A stretch of DNA of 64,000 bases from Mycobacterium stomatepiae (GCF_010731715.1 NZ_AP022587.1:5332001-5396000); one strand, 5' to 3'; positions 1 to 12,200 are shown, numbered from the stretch's first letter. The notes: a model not told the origin generated them from the letters alone. Numbers and translations are program-made.

Positions 1-2250
<2,250 letters not shown>

Positions 2251-2261
<11 letters not shown>

Positions 2262-3081
2262 CGCGAGGCGCACCGCGATATGGGCCGTCGTCAACACCGT
2301 GGTCGTGGTGTATGCACTGCTTCCGGTGCTCTGGATTCTCAGTCTGTCCCTCAAGCCGTCGTCAACTGTCCGGGACGGCAAGCTGATTCCGTCGTCGGTG
2401 ACGCTGGAAAACTATCGCGGGATCTTTCGCGGCGACATCTTCACCTCCGCGCTGGTCAACTCGATCGGAATCGCGTTGATCGCCACCGGGATCGCGGTGG
2501 CCCTGGGCGCGATGGCGGCCTACGCGATCGTCCGGCTGGACTTTCCCGGCAAGCGGCTGCTGGTCGGTTCCACGCTACTGATCACCATGTTCCCGGCGAT
2601 CTCCTTGGTCACGCCGCTGTTCGAAATCGAGCGCTGGGTAGGGCTTTTCGACACCTGGCCCGGATTGATTCTGCCCTACATCACCTTCGCGTTGCCGCTC
2701 GCGATCTACACGTTGTCGGCGTTCTTTCGGGAGATCCCCTGGGATCTGGAGAAGGCGGCCAGGATGGACGGCGCCACGCCGGCGCAAGCCTTCCGCCGAG
2801 TCATCGTCCCGCTGGCGGCACCCGGACTGGTCACCGCGGCGATATTGGTGTTCATCTTCGCCTGGAACGACCTGCTGCTGGCGCTGTCGCTGACCGCCAC
2901 CAAGGCGGCGATCACCGCGCCGGTGGTGATCGCCAATTTCGGAGGTAGTTCGCAATTCGAGGAACCGACCGGATCAATCGCGGCCGGTGCCATCGTGATT
3001 ACGGTGCCGATCATCGTCTTTGTTCTAATCTTCCAACGACGGATTGTCGCCGGGTTGACCTCTGGCGCCGTGAAGGGATAG
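2251..3081 (+). CDS. sugB: Trehalose ABC transporter permease SugB
   Basis: Second permease of the trehalose importer. The ATG at 2251 overlaps the end of sugA by 11 bases and gives 276 residues, matching the family length of about 274. An in-frame GTG at 2239 would add four residues. Six membrane segments are seen, and the EAA loop lies at about residues 168-188 ([20 protein letters not shown]). The sequence is highly conserved throughout, including the C-terminal [13 protein letters not shown]. SugA and SugB form the heterodimeric channel that receives trehalose from LpqY and is powered by SugC. Confidence 0.95.
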
Positions 3082-3085
3082 CGCG

Positions 3086-4258
3086 ATGGCCGAGATTGTG
3101 CTGGAGCACGTCAACAAGAGTTACCCAAACGGGCACTCGGCGGTGCGGGACCTAAACCTTACGATCGCCGACGGCGAATTCCTGATCCTGGTGGGCCCGT
3201 CCGGGTGCGGCAAAACCACCACGCTGAATATGATTGCCGGCCTTGAGGATATCTCGTCGGGCGAGCTGCGGATCGGCGGCGAACGGGTCAACGAGAAGGA
3301 ACCAAAGGACCGCGACATCGCGATGGTATTCCAGTCCTATGCGCTATACCCGCACATGACGGTTCGGCAGAACATCGCCTTCCCGCTGACCCTGGCGAAG
3401 ATGAAGAAGGCCGATATCGCGCGGAAGGTCGAGGAGACGGCGAAAATCCTTGACCTGAGCGAATTTCTGGACCGTAAGCCCTCCCAGCTCTCGGGTGGAC
3501 AACGGCAGCGGGTCGCGATGGGGCGGGCCATCGTGCGCCATCCGAAGGCATTCCTGATGGACGAGCCGCTGTCCAATCTGGACGCCAAACTGCGGGTGCA
3601 GATGCGCGGCGAGATCGCCCGGCTGCAGCGCCGGCTGGGCACCACCACCGTCTACGTCACCCACGACCAGACCGAGGCGATGACGCTGGGTGATCGCGTC
3701 GTGGTGATGCACGGCGGTGTCGCCCAGCAGATCGGCGCGCCCGGTGAGCTCTACGAGCGCCCGGCGAACCTGTTCGTCGCGGGATTCATCGGCTCGCCGC
3801 CGATGAACTTCTTCCCCGCCACGCTGACGTCGGCCGGACTGGAGCTGCCGTTCGGTGAGGTGATGCTGGCTCCGGAAGTCCAGGACGTGATTGCCGGGCA
3901 CCCGAAACCGGACAACGTAATCGTCGGGGTACGGCCCGAGCACCTGCTCGACGCCGCGCTGATCGACGGCTACCAGCGCATCACCGCGGCGACCTTCGAG
4001 GTGAAGGTCGACCTGGTCGAATCGCTGGGGGCCGACAAGTACCTGTACTTCACCACCACGGGATGCGACGTGCATGCGGCGCAACTCGACGAGCTGGCAT
4101 CCGAGTCGGAGATCGTCGAAAACCAGTTCGTGGCACGGGTTCCCGCCGAGTCGAAGGCGGTCATCGGCCAGTCGGTCGAATTAGCCTTCGACACCGCGAA
4201 GCTCGCCGTGTTCGACGCCGATTCCGGAGCGAACCTCACCGTAGCCGCGGCACGGTGA
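3086..4258 (+). CDS. sugC: Trehalose ABC transporter ATP-binding protein SugC
   Basis: Cytoplasmic ATPase of the trehalose importer, 390 residues. Walker A is GPSGCGKT at 37-44, the Q-loop Gln is at 83, the ABC signature LSGGQ at 135-139, and Walker B ends in D159-E160. A C-terminal MalK/OB-type regulatory region follows (about 240-390), as expected for carbohydrate importers. Only four bases separate it from sugB. Its stop overlaps the GTG of the next gene in a GTGA junction, which makes a fifth, coupled member of the operon likely. Confidence 0.96.
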   Translation: MAEIVLEHVNKSYPNGHSAVRDLNLTIADGEFLILVGPSGCGKTTTLNMIAGLEDISSGELRIGGERVNEKEPKDRDIAMVFQSYALYPHMTVRQNIAFPLTLAKMKKADIARKVEETAKILDLSEFLDRKPSQLSGGQRQRVAMGRAIVRHPKAFLMDEPLSNLDAKLRVQMRGEIARLQRRLGTTTVYVTHDQTEAMTLGDRVVVMHGGVAQQIGAPGELYERPANLFVAGFIGSPPMNFFPATLTSAGLELPFGEVMLAPEVQDVIAGHPKPDNVIVGVRPEHLLDAALIDGYQRITAATFEVKVDLVESLGADKYLYFTTTGCDVHAAQLDELASESEIVENQFVARVPAESKAVIGQSVELAFDTAKLAVFDADSGANLTVAAAR

Positions 4259-4860
4259 CCCAAATCCTGGACCGGGTGCGGGCACACCTGCGGGACCACT
4301 TCGCGAACGCGGGACAGTGGAGCGAACCCGATTCGGCGAGCGTGACATTTCTGGGGACCGAGCCGATGGAGGTGTTGCGCTTCCGCGCGAAAGACGGTTT
4401 GGTGCAGTACGTATCGGTGGGGTGCTCGCGCCACCCGATGGGCGACCCAGGCGAAATCGTCGTCGATCCGCAGCGCGGTCCGCGCGCCGAGATCGTGCTC
4501 TGTCTGCGAGATCCCGGGCCGGCCACCGGAATTGCCCGCAGCCTCGCGATACTGGCGGCATCGCCGGCGGTCGACGGTGTGGTGCTCGCTGCGGATGCGT
4601 TGATCGATCTCGGCTCGCCGCTGTGGGAATCGCCGTCGCGACGGGCGCCGTTCACGGCTGTCCTGTTGGGCTGCAGTGACATTGCGGATCTGCCGCTGGA
4701 TCCGCCGCGCGACCCGGTGGTGTTCCTCTCGGCGACGCCGATCACCGCGACCGAGGCGGCCTGGGTGCGACTCAAGGGCGCCGACGCCATGCGGCAGGCC
4801 TGGCAGAGCGATGGTGTTGATGTGCTTGACACGAATCGCCGTGCAGCGCAACCGAATTAA
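4255..4860 (+). CDS. Suppressor-of-fused (SUFU)-like domain protein
   Basis: A 201-residue soluble protein read from a GTG that overlaps the sugC stop by four bases, so it is likely translated together with the trehalose importer. The sequence resembles the bacterial SUFU domain family: an N-terminal helix (ILDRVRAHLRDHF), then a beta-rich core with VTFLGTEPMEVLRF, VSVGCSRHPM, and C-terminal strands ending in PITATEAAWVRLKGADAM. The molecular role of bacterial SUFU proteins is not established; some act as immunity proteins. M. tuberculosis, as remembered, has no gene between sugC and corA, so this looks like a lineage-specific member. Position is certain; family assignment is moderate. Confidence 0.75.
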   Translation: MTQILDRVRAHLRDHFANAGQWSEPDSASVTFLGTEPMEVLRFRAKDGLVQYVSVGCSRHPMGDPGEIVVDPQRGPRAEIVLCLRDPGPATGIARSLAILAASPAVDGVVLAADALIDLGSPLWESPSRRAPFTAVLLGCSDIADLPLDPPRDPVVFLSATPITATEAAWVRLKGADAMRQAWQSDGVDVLDTNRRAAQPN

Positions 4861-4890
4861 GCTAACGCCAGCCGGCGCACAGTGGCGCGG

Positions 4891-5988
4891 TTAAAGCCAG
4901 TGGTTGCGCCGGAACTGGAAGTACAGGATCAGGCAGGAGAGCGCCATCAAGGCCATGATCCCCGGGTAGCCCCATGTCCAGTCCAGCTCGGGCATGAAAT
5001 GGAAGTTCATCCCGTAGATGGCGGCGACCGCGGTGGGCACCGCCAAAATACCCGCCCAGGCCGCCATCTTGCGCATATCGTTGTTCTGCTGCATGCCGAC
5101 ACGCGCCAACGCCGCCTGCACCAGCGAGTTGAGCATGTCGTCATAGCTGGCGATCTGATCGGCGGCGGCGGAGTGATGATCGCCGACGTCGCGCAGATAG
5201 CGCCGCACCTCTTTGGAGATCAGATCCTTGTTTTCCACCTGCATGCGATGGAATGCGGCCGACAGCGGGTTGACGCAGCGGCGTAGCTCGACGACCTCGC
5301 GCTTGAGCATGTAGATCGGTTCGATGTCGAGCTTGCGGCCCGGGGCGAACGCGACCTCCTCGATGCTGTCGATGTCGGTTTCCATCAGCTGGGTCACCTC
5401 GAGGTAGTGGTCCACGACGTAGTCGGCGATCGCGTGCATCACCGCGTACGGCCCCAGCATCAGCTGCTCGGCGTCGGCTTCCATCCGCTTGCGCACGTCG
5501 GCCAGTCCGCTGTGTTCGCCGTGACGGACCGTGACCACGAAGTCCTTGCCGACGAAGACCATCACCTCGCCGCTCTCCACGATCTCGCGTGCCAGCGCGA
5601 CCGACTCGTGCGGGACGTACTTGACCGTCTTGAGCACCAGCACCAGCGTGTCGTCGTAGCGCTCCAGCTTGGGGCGCTGATGCGCGCACACCGCGTCCTC
5701 GACGGCCAGCGCGTGCAGTCCGAAAACGTCCGCGACTTCCTTCATCTGGACCTCGTCGGGCTCGTGCAGGCCGACCCAGACGAAGGCCTCGTGACCGAGC
5801 GTCTCGATCTGGTGCACCTTGCTGCGGGCGGCCGTGTAGGTGAACTTACCCGGCAGCCGCTGGCCGCCCACATACACGGCGCAGTCGACCAGGGCCTCGT
5901 GTGGTGGAGGCGGCGGCGGGGGTTCTGGCGTCGGCTCGTGCGCGATCGTGCGCAGTGCTTCCGGTAGTGCGTCGAAACCCCCGAACAC
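4891..5988 (-). CDS. corA: CorA-family magnesium/cobalt transporter
   Basis: Inner-membrane divalent cation channel of 365 residues, close to the family length. A proline-rich N-terminus (residues 18-29) precedes the cytoplasmic funnel domain. Two C-terminal membrane helices lie at about 306-325 and 342-360. The pore signature Y-G-M-N is at 325-328, followed by the acidic loop FMPELDWTWG. The gene is convergent with the SUFU gene (30 bases between stops). It is a Mg2+ uptake system separate from the M-box/mgtC region near 46 kb. No M-box was recognised upstream of corA. Confidence 0.93.
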   Translation of the reverse strand: MFGGFDALPEALRTIAHEPTPEPPPPPPPHEALVDCAVYVGGQRLPGKFTYTAARSKVHQIETLGHEAFVWVGLHEPDEVQMKEVADVFGLHALAVEDAVCAHQRPKLERYDDTLVLVLKTVKYVPHESVALAREIVESGEVMVFVGKDFVVTVRHGEHSGLADVRKRMEADAEQLMLGPYAVMHAIADYVVDHYLEVTQLMETDIDSIEEVAFAPGRKLDIEPIYMLKREVVELRRCVNPLSAAFHRMQVENKDLISKEVRRYLRDVGDHHSAAADQIASYDDMLNSLVQAALARVGMQQNNDMRKMAAWAGILAVPTAVAAIYGMNFHFMPELDWTWGYPGIMALMALSCLILYFQFRRNHWL

Positions 5989-6205
5989 CTCAACCTCCTA
6001 TCCCCGTGCAGGTCTGGCAAAGCGGTCCTTTATGGTACGCGTCCTGGTAAAACGCCGGATGAAACGGCATGGGCTGACAATGCTCGTCCGACCGGCGACG
6101 GTGAAATCGCAGCTGCGTCGGACCGGAGATTTCGGGCGAGCAAGGGTGCGCTAGTTTCGACCCGAAGCAATACGACCGAACTTTCTCCATAAGGAGCCCA
6201 TCGAC

Positions 6206-7195
6206 GTGAGCGCAACTCCTCTGAAGGTCGCCGTCACCGGCGCCGCCGGCCAGATCGGCTACAGCCTGCTGTTCCGCTTGGCCAGCGGCTCCCTGCTGGG
6301 ACCCGACCGCCCGATCGAATTGCGGCTGCTCGAGATCGAGCCCGCGCTCAAGGCGCTCGAGGGCGTCGTGATGGAGCTCGACGACTGCGCGTTCCCGTTG
6401 CTGTCCGGTGTCGAGATCGGCGCGGACGCCAACAAGATCTTCGACGGCGTGAACCTGGCCCTGCTGGTCGGCGCGCGGCCGCGCGGCCCGGGCATGGAGC
6501 GCAGCGACCTGCTGGAAGCCAACGGCGCGATCTTCACCGCGCAGGGCAAGGCGCTCAACTCCGTTGCCGCAGACGATATTCGCATCGGCGTGACCGGTAA
6601 CCCGGCCAACACCAATGCGCTGATCGCGCTCAGCAACGCCCCCGATATCCCCAAGGAGCGATTCTCCGCGCTGACCCGCCTCGACCACAACCGGGCGATT
6701 TCTCAGCTGGCCAAGAAGACCGGCGCCGCGGTCACCGACATCAAGAAGGTGACCATCTGGGGTAACCACTCGGCCACCCAGTACCCCGACATCTTCCACG
6801 CCTCGGTCGGCGGGAAGAACGCCGCCGAGGTGGTCAACGACCAGGCGTGGATCGAGAACGACTTCATCCCGACGGTCGCCAAGCGCGGCGCGGCGATCAT
6901 CGACGCGCGCGGCGCCTCGTCGGCCGCGTCGGCCGCCTCGGCCACCGTCGATGCCGCCCGCTCCTGGCTATTGGGCAGCCCCGACGGCGACTGGGTGTCG
7001 ATGGCGGTCTTCTCCGACGGCTCCTACGGCGTACCGGAGGGCATCGTCTCGTCGTTCCCGGTGACCACCAAGGACGGCAACTGGTCCATCGTGCAGGGGC
7101 TGGAGATCGACGAGTTTTCTCAGGGCCGGATCGACAAGACCACCGCCGAACTCGTCGAAGAGCGCGCCGCGGTCACCGAGCTGAAGCTGATCTGA
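6206..7195 (+). CDS. mdh: Malate dehydrogenase
   Basis: Interconverts malate and oxaloacetate in the TCA cycle. The product has 329 residues, starting at GTG with a good ribosome binding site (AAGGAG at 6192-6197). The Rossmann motif [11 protein letters not shown] is at about residues 12-22. The sequence has the substrate and catalytic region [10 protein letters not shown] and the catalytic His in [11 protein letters not shown]. It matches the cytosolic-type NAD malate dehydrogenase group. Twelve bases separate it from a malic enzyme gene on the same strand, so malate oxidation and decarboxylation are probably co-expressed. Confidence 0.95.
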   Translation: MSATPLKVAVTGAAGQIGYSLLFRLASGSLLGPDRPIELRLLEIEPALKALEGVVMELDDCAFPLLSGVEIGADANKIFDGVNLALLVGARPRGPGMERSDLLEANGAIFTAQGKALNSVAADDIRIGVTGNPANTNALIALSNAPDIPKERFSALTRLDHNRAISQLAKKTGAAVTDIKKVTIWGNHSATQYPDIFHASVGGKNAAEVVNDQAWIENDFIPTVAKRGAAIIDARGASSAASAASATVDAARSWLLGSPDGDWVSMAVFSDGSYGVPEGIVSSFPVTTKDGNWSIVQGLEIDEFSQGRIDKTTAELVEERAAVTELKLI

Positions 7196-7207
7196 TTAGG
7201 GCTACTA

Positions 7208-8404
7208 ATGGGTAGTCAGTACCCTGGGCCCGTGTCCGAAATCGTGCCGCCACCCATCGTCATCGGCGACGACGAGATCTTCGAGGCTCATGTCGGCGGG
7301 AAGCTTTCGGTCGAGATGAAGGCCCCGCTGGACACGCAGCGCGCGTTGTCGATCGCCTACACGCCGGGCGTCGCACAGGTCAGTCGGGCGATCGCCGCCG
7401 ACCACACCCTGGCCGATCGCTACACGTGGGCCAACCGGCTGGTGGCCGTCGTGAGCGACGGCAGCGCCGTGCTCGGGCTCGGCGACATCGGGCCGGCGGC
7501 GGCGCTGCCGGTGATGGAGGGCAAGAGCGCGCTGTTCAAGCAGTTCGCCGACCTCAACGCAATCCCGATCGTGCTGGATACCAAGGATCCCGACGAGATC
7601 GTCGAAACCCTGGTGCGGCTGCGCCCGACGTTCGGCGCGGTGAACCTCGAGGACATCTCCGCGCCCCGCTGCTTCGAGATCGAACGGCGGGTGATCCAGG
7701 CGCTGGACTGCCCGGTGATGCACGACGATCAGCACGGCACCGCGATCGTGGTGCTGGCGGCGCTGATGGGCGCCAGCAAGTTGCTCGGCCGCGACATGGG
7801 CTCGATGCGGGTCGTGGTCTCGGGCGCCGGAGCAGCGGGTGTTGCCTGCTCGAAACTCCTTCTCGCGATGGGGGTTTCGGATATCACCGTGCTCGACTCG
7901 CGCGGCATTCTGCACGCCGGCCGTGACGACATGAACGTCGTCAAGACCGACCTGGCGCGCAGCAGCAATCCTCGTGGTCTGGCCGGCGGCATGGTGGAAG
8001 CGCTCAAGGAAGCCGACGTGTTTCTCGGGGTGTCGGCGGGCGTGGTGCCCGAGGAGCTCATCGCCACGATGGCGTCGGAATGCGTCGTGTTCGCGCTGTC
8101 CAACCCCGACCCGGAGATCCACCCGGACATCGCGGCCAAATACGCCGCCGTGGTGGCCACCGGCCGCAGCGACTTCCCGAACCAGATCAACAACGTGTTG
8201 GCATTCCCGGGGGTTTTCCGGGGTGCGCTGGACGCCGGGGCGCGGCGGATCACCGAAAAGATGATGGTGGCCGCGGCCGAGGCGATCTTCTCCGTCGTCA
8301 GCGACGACCTCGCGCCCGATCGGATCGTGCCGAGCCCGCTGGACCCGGGCGTCGGTGAGGCGGTGGCGCAAGCCGTGGCGCGGGCTGCCGATACCTCGGA
8401 GTGA
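7208..8404 (+). CDS. NAD(P)-dependent malic enzyme, short form
   Basis: Oxidative decarboxylation of malate to pyruvate. The 398 residues cover the malic N-domain (PLDTQRALSIAYTPGVAQV near residue 40) and the metal-binding acidic motifs EDISAPRCFEIE and HDDQHGTA. An NAD(P) Rossmann motif, VVVSGAGAAGVACSKLL, follows. The phosphotransacetylase-like C-terminal domain of long MaeB enzymes is absent. GTG at 7232 (VSEIVPPP) is an alternative start. It follows mdh after 12 bases and its stop overlaps lpqZ. As remembered, M. tuberculosis lacks this gene here and has an unrelated malic enzyme elsewhere. Confidence 0.88.
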   Translation: MGSQYPGPVSEIVPPPIVIGDDEIFEAHVGGKLSVEMKAPLDTQRALSIAYTPGVAQVSRAIAADHTLADRYTWANRLVAVVSDGSAVLGLGDIGPAAALPVMEGKSALFKQFADLNAIPIVLDTKDPDEIVETLVRLRPTFGAVNLEDISAPRCFEIERRVIQALDCPVMHDDQHGTAIVVLAALMGASKLLGRDMGSMRVVVSGAGAAGVACSKLLLAMGVSDITVLDSRGILHAGRDDMNVVKTDLARSSNPRGLAGGMVEALKEADVFLGVSAGVVPEELIATMASECVVFALSNPDPEIHPDIAAKYAAVVATGRSDFPNQINNVLAFPGVFRGALDAGARRITEKMMVAAAEAIFSVVSDDLAPDRIVPSPLDPGVGEAVAQAVARAADTSE

Positions 8405-9264
8405 AAATCGGCAAGCTGGCGGCGCCGCTGGTCGCCGCCGTGCTCGCACTCAGCGCCGGTTGCTCAACCGACCAGCACCCCACGCCCGGCCTGGTGGTCG
8501 GTTCGAAGAACGACCCCACCTCGCGGCTGCTGGCCGGCGTCTACCTTGCCGCACTGCGCTCCTACGGTTTCGCCGCGCAAGCCCAGACCACCAATGATCC
8601 GATGGCGCAATTGGACTCTGGCGCCGTCACCGTCACGCCCGCATTCACCGGGCAGACGTTGCAGATCCTGCAGCCCGAGGCGATGGCGCGCTCCGACGCG
8701 CAGGTCTACCGCGCGATGGTGTCAGCGCTGCCCGAGGGCGTCGCCGCGGGCGACTACACCACCGCCGCCGAAGACAAACCCGTGCTGCTGGTGACGCAAC
8801 CCACCGCCAAGTCTTGGGGCGGCCAGGACCGCAGCGCGGACCTGAGCACGCTCGAAAAGCATTGCGACGGACTGGTTGTCGGGATCGTCATCGGCCACCG
8901 GGCGCCGTCGGCGATCGGCCGCTGCCGGCTGCCCGTACCGCGTGAATTTCCGGATGGCACAACGATGTTCGCGGCGGTGCTGGCCGGGCAGTTGACCGCG
9001 GGGTGGACCACCACCGCCGACCCCGCCATTCCGGGTGACCTGGTGTCACTGGCCGACGGCAAACCCGCGCTGATCCGGGCGGAGAACGTCGTGCCGCTCT
9101 ACCGGCGCAATGCGCTGACCGACCGGCAGGTGCTGGCGATCAACGAAGTGGCAGGCGTGCTGGACACCGCGGCCCTGGCCGACATGCGCCGCCAGGTGGC
9201 CGGCGGTGCCGATCCCTTGGCGGTCGCCGGCGGGTGGCTCGCCGAACACCCGTTGGGGCGCTGA
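8401..9264 (+). CDS. lpqZ: Lipoprotein LpqZ, OpuAC-type substrate-binding domain
   Basis: A 287-residue lipoprotein equivalent to Rv1244. It has a signal peptide with lipobox L-S-A-G-C (Cys21) and then a domain like the glycine betaine/quaternary amine binding proteins (LVVGSKNDPTSRLLAGVYLAALRSYGF). No permease or ATPase gene is adjacent, so the transported substrate is unknown. The GTG start overlaps the malic enzyme stop by four bases. The following 263 bases up to the TetR gene hold no supported gene. Confidence 0.88.
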   Translation: MKIGKLAAPLVAAVLALSAGCSTDQHPTPGLVVGSKNDPTSRLLAGVYLAALRSYGFAAQAQTTNDPMAQLDSGAVTVTPAFTGQTLQILQPEAMARSDAQVYRAMVSALPEGVAAGDYTTAAEDKPVLLVTQPTAKSWGGQDRSADLSTLEKHCDGLVVGIVIGHRAPSAIGRCRLPVPREFPDGTTMFAAVLAGQLTAGWTTTADPAIPGDLVSLADGKPALIRAENVVPLYRRNALTDRQVLAINEVAGVLDTAALADMRRQVAGGADPLAVAGGWLAEHPLGR

Positions 9265-9527
9265 ACGACTTCCCGCGGAGCTGAAAGCGCGCTGCGCAAA
9301 ATTGCGTCCGCGGTCAACGCCGCTCGGAGTCGGCATCGCCGACGAGCACTTCGCCAGGTCGCTGCTGCGGCCATGTCTGAAAGTGCGTAGACACGAAGGT
9401 CACCGACACCTTCGGCTCGGCGGTCGCGCGTGGCTCGGCTCGGCCGCCGTCCGGAGGGATCCAGGCAAGTGCTTGTCCGACCGGCGACGTGTACGTCCTG
9501 GCGAGTGGACCAGAGCTAAAGTGCAGC

Positions 9528-10160
9528 ATGGGCGTCTCACGTCGCGCGACTCGGCGCAGCACCGAGGAAGTTCGGGGCCTGATTCTTGCCGCCGCGAGCG
9601 AGCTTTTCGATGAGTACGGCTACGCGCAGACCTCGATGCGCGACATCGCGTCGAAGGCGGGGCTGAGCCTCTCGGTGCTCTACCGGCAGTTCGGCAGCAA
9701 GGACGACTTGTTCGCCGCGACCCTGCTGGCGCCGTTTCTTGCCTCGTTTGAGGAGTTTGCCTCCGCATGGAGCAGCCAGATCGACAATCCGTGGGAGGAC
9801 GAACAACTCGTGCGCGAGTTCGTCAGGGACCTCTACTCGAACCTGGCGCAACATCGGCACCTGCTCGTCACCTTGCTTGCTGCGGCAGAGGATTCGGAAA
9901 GTTCGTTGCTCGCCAAGACCCAACAAGGCATTGCGGGCAGTCTTCGCGATCTGCAGGTGATGGCAGAACACGAAGCGGGGCGCCGGAACTGGCTTCCCGC
10001 GGGAACCGTCGCCCACGGCAACTCCCTGACGATCGCGATGATCGCAGGGCTGATCTTGATGCAACCGTTTCTCGCGCCCACGCCCGATGGCGACGAAGAA
10101 GCGATCGTCGATGCAGTGACCCGCATGGCGCTGTATGGAATGCGACTGGCACTCAACTGA
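9528..10160 (+). CDS. TetR-family transcriptional regulator
   Basis: A 210-residue TetR/AcrR regulator. The N-terminal helix-turn-helix is TSMRDIASKAGLSLSVLYRQF at about residues 36-56, followed by a ligand-binding domain of usual length. ATG at 9528 is preferred over an in-frame GTG at 9489 because the typical basic N-terminus (GVSRRATRRSTEEV) follows it. It lies upstream of, and in the same direction as, the AveC-like gene; the double palindrome between them (10180-10222) is its most likely target. It probably controls the accessory cluster that follows. The ligand is unknown. Confidence 0.88.
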   Translation: MGVSRRATRRSTEEVRGLILAAASELFDEYGYAQTSMRDIASKAGLSLSVLYRQFGSKDDLFAATLLAPFLASFEEFASAWSSQIDNPWEDEQLVREFVRDLYSNLAQHRHLLVTLLAAAEDSESSLLAKTQQGIAGSLRDLQVMAEHEAGRRNWLPAGTVAHGNSLTIAMIAGLILMQPFLAPTPDGDEEAIVDAVTRMALYGMRLALN

Positions 10161-10179
10161 GTGCAACCGCGATGTCGCG

Positions 10180-10222
10180 TTAAGTAACAGCGTTCCTTAA
10201 CTTAAGCAACACCGTTGCTTAA
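10180..10222. promoter_or_regulatory. Tandem palindromic operators, probable TetR sites
   Basis: Site 1 is TTAAGTAAC, AGC, GTTCCTTAA (10180-10200, one mismatch between arms). Site 2 is TTAAGCAAC, ACC, GTTGCTTAA (10202-10222, perfect 9-base arms). Centres are 22 bases apart, about two helical turns, which suits cooperative binding by two TetR dimers. The sites lie 40 to 80 bases upstream of the AveC-like gene and directly after a TetR gene. Both contain the core GNAACASYGTTNC, which recurs at 15930-15965. Confidence 0.8.
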
Positions 10223-10261
10223 CGCAGGTCCACATCACATTGGCCTGCCTGAGGAGATGTC

Positions 10262-11431
10262 GTGACAGCTGTGACGAACGCACCCGAGAACGCGACGCTA
10301 GGTGGCCGTCGCGGCGTGCTGGACAACCCGTCGGAAAAGAAACCGATCAAGGGATGGGCCGTCGTCGGCGCTCTCTGGTTGGCGTTCTACCTCTACCTCT
10401 TCGTCCGGTGGATTCTCAGCCCCGACACCCAACGGGTACCTCAGGGGCCCACGCAGCTGCCGGGGTGGATGTCCACACTGTTCACCGTCTACCTGCCGAT
10501 CGGCGTCCTAGTGACGATCGGTGTCATCTATTTGGTGGTCGTTCGGCCGCGACTTCGCGAAAAGCGAATGACAACAGATGGGCTCTTGCTCTTGTCGTTC
10601 ATCTTGCTGTGGTTCCAAGACCCGTTCATCAACTTCTACACGCCGACATTCACCTACAACTCCGCCATGTTCAACGCGGGCTCATGGATTTCGTTTGTGC
10701 CGGGCTGGCAATCGATCGCGGCCGGCTCACCTGGCCACATGTTTCAGGAGCCGTTGTTCTTCATCCTTCCGGCGTACCTGTACATGCTTTTCCCGATCGC
10801 GTTGGCGTGCACCTGGGTGATGCGCAAGACCAAGGAGCGCTTCCCCAACATCGGAACGCTGGGACTCATCTCGGTCGCAATGGTTTTCGGGTTCGTCCTC
10901 GACCTCGTCTGCGAGGGCGCCTGGGTTCACCTCGGCTTCTACAACTACTGGTCGACCGTGCCCGACCTGACGCTGTTCGCCGGCCACTGGTACCAGTTCC
11001 CCCTGTACGAATCATTGCTCACCGCCGCGTGGTGGACCGGCTTCGCCTGCATGCGCTACTTCAAGGACGACAAAGGAAACACGTTCGTCGAGCGCGGTGT
11101 CGACGAGATCCGGATTCGGCCGGGCGCCAAGACTTTCCTGCGGTTCCTGGCGATACTGGGTGCCGGGAGCACCATCTATATGGTTACCTACAACATCCCG
11201 TACCAGATCTTCAACCTGCAGGCACATTCCTGGCCCAGGGAGGTAGAGGAACGCTCCTACTTCACGAACGGCATCTGCGGACCGCAGACGGATCAGGCCT
11301 GCCCGTCGAAACATCTGCCGCTGTCGCGCCGTGACGCGGTTCATTTCGATCTACACGGAAACGTGGTAGTGCCTCCGGGTGTGCCCGCGCCGGCGTCCGA
11401 TACCGCCACCGAGTTCATCCCTCGAGGGTGA
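10262..11431 (+). CDS. AveC-family spirocyclase-like membrane protein
   Basis: A 389-residue integral membrane protein resembling the AveC family, whose founder acts as dehydratase/spirocyclase in avermectin synthesis. About seven hydrophobic segments are seen: residues 31-48, 76-96, 106-124, 150-185, 200-222, 235-260 and 290-310. Motifs include [24 protein letters not shown] and a cytosolic or exported tail rich in Pro and polar residues. The GTG at 10262 has a GAGGAG ribosome site seven bases before it. No polyketide synthase genes are nearby, so the substrate is unknown; mycobacterial members are usually uncharacterised. It heads a five-gene block controlled by the tandem operators. Confidence 0.75.
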   Translation: MTAVTNAPENATLGGRRGVLDNPSEKKPIKGWAVVGALWLAFYLYLFVRWILSPDTQRVPQGPTQLPGWMSTLFTVYLPIGVLVTIGVIYLVVVRPRLREKRMTTDGLLLLSFILLWFQDPFINFYTPTFTYNSAMFNAGSWISFVPGWQSIAAGSPGHMFQEPLFFILPAYLYMLFPIALACTWVMRKTKERFPNIGTLGLISVAMVFGFVLDLVCEGAWVHLGFYNYWSTVPDLTLFAGHWYQFPLYESLLTAAWWTGFACMRYFKDDKGNTFVERGVDEIRIRPGAKTFLRFLAILGAGSTIYMVTYNIPYQIFNLQAHSWPREVEERSYFTNGICGPQTDQACPSKHLPLSRRDAVHFDLHGNVVVPPGVPAPASDTATEFIPRG

Positions 11432-11432
11432 C

Positions 11433-12200
11433 ATGGTCAGCAGCGCAATGACATCCGGCTTGAATGCTGCGGAGAAGCCGGCAATCAACAAGAGCCTCCA
11501 GCTGGTCTGCGTCTGGTCTGGCCCGGTCATGATCGTCGGTTGGGTTGCCAGCTTTATCCTGCTGGCCGGCTTCATACCCCCGCCGGCGCCCAGCAACTCG
11601 CCACAGCAGGTGGTGGCCGTATATCAGACCAACACCGTGCTCATTCGGCTCGGGTTGATGCTGACGTTGTTCGCCTTCGCGTTGCTGGTCCCATTCGCGG
11701 CGGTGATCAGCACTCACATGAAACGGATCGAAGGCGAACGCGCCGTGCTGTCCACCACTCAGGTGGTGTCGGGAGCATTGTTGTCACTGGAATTCATTAT
11801 TCCCCTGATGGTCTGGCAGACGGCCGCGTATCGGCCTGATATCGGTCCGGTGCTGATACGCATGCTCAACGACATGGGGTGGCTGATGTTCGTCGGCGTG
11901 ATCTCCACGGCTGTAGTGGAATTCGCATCCATCGGATTGGTAATCCTCAACGATGAACGGGATACCAAGGTCTTTCCGCGATGGGCCGGTTACTTCAATC
12001 TTTGGGTGGCCACCTTCGTAATTCCGGCCGGCGTGGTGCCCTTCTTCAAGGAAGGGCCCCTGGCTTGGAACGGCGCACTCGCGTTCTTCCTGCCACTTGC
12101 GGTGTTCGCCGCGTGGATCGCTGTCATGGTGGTGCTGCTGCGTCGCGCGATTGACGTCGAAGAGCGCACTTTTACGGAACTCCGTGCGGCAACCCGTTGA
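11433..12200 (+). CDS. Hypothetical multi-pass membrane protein
   Basis: A 255-residue protein not recognised as a named family. ATG at 11433 follows the AveC-like stop by one base. Six hydrophobic segments are visible: about residues 26-47 (VMIVGWVASFILLAGFI), 68-90, 110-128, 144-166, 182-203 and 217-237. The N- and C-termini are polar and likely cytoplasmic. Tight packing with the AveC-like gene and a 17-base overlap with the VWA gene suggest one transcript and a shared membrane function. Confidence 0.7.
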   Translation: MVSSAMTSGLNAAEKPAINKSLQLVCVWSGPVMIVGWVASFILLAGFIPPPAPSNSPQQVVAVYQTNTVLIRLGLMLTLFAFALLVPFAAVISTHMKRIEGERAVLSTTQVVSGALLSLEFIIPLMVWQTAAYRPDIGPVLIRMLNDMGWLMFVGVISTAVVEFASIGLVILNDERDTKVFPRWAGYFNLWVATFVIPAGVVPFFKEGPLAWNGALAFFLPLAVFAAWIAVMVVLLRRAIDVEERTFTELRAATR

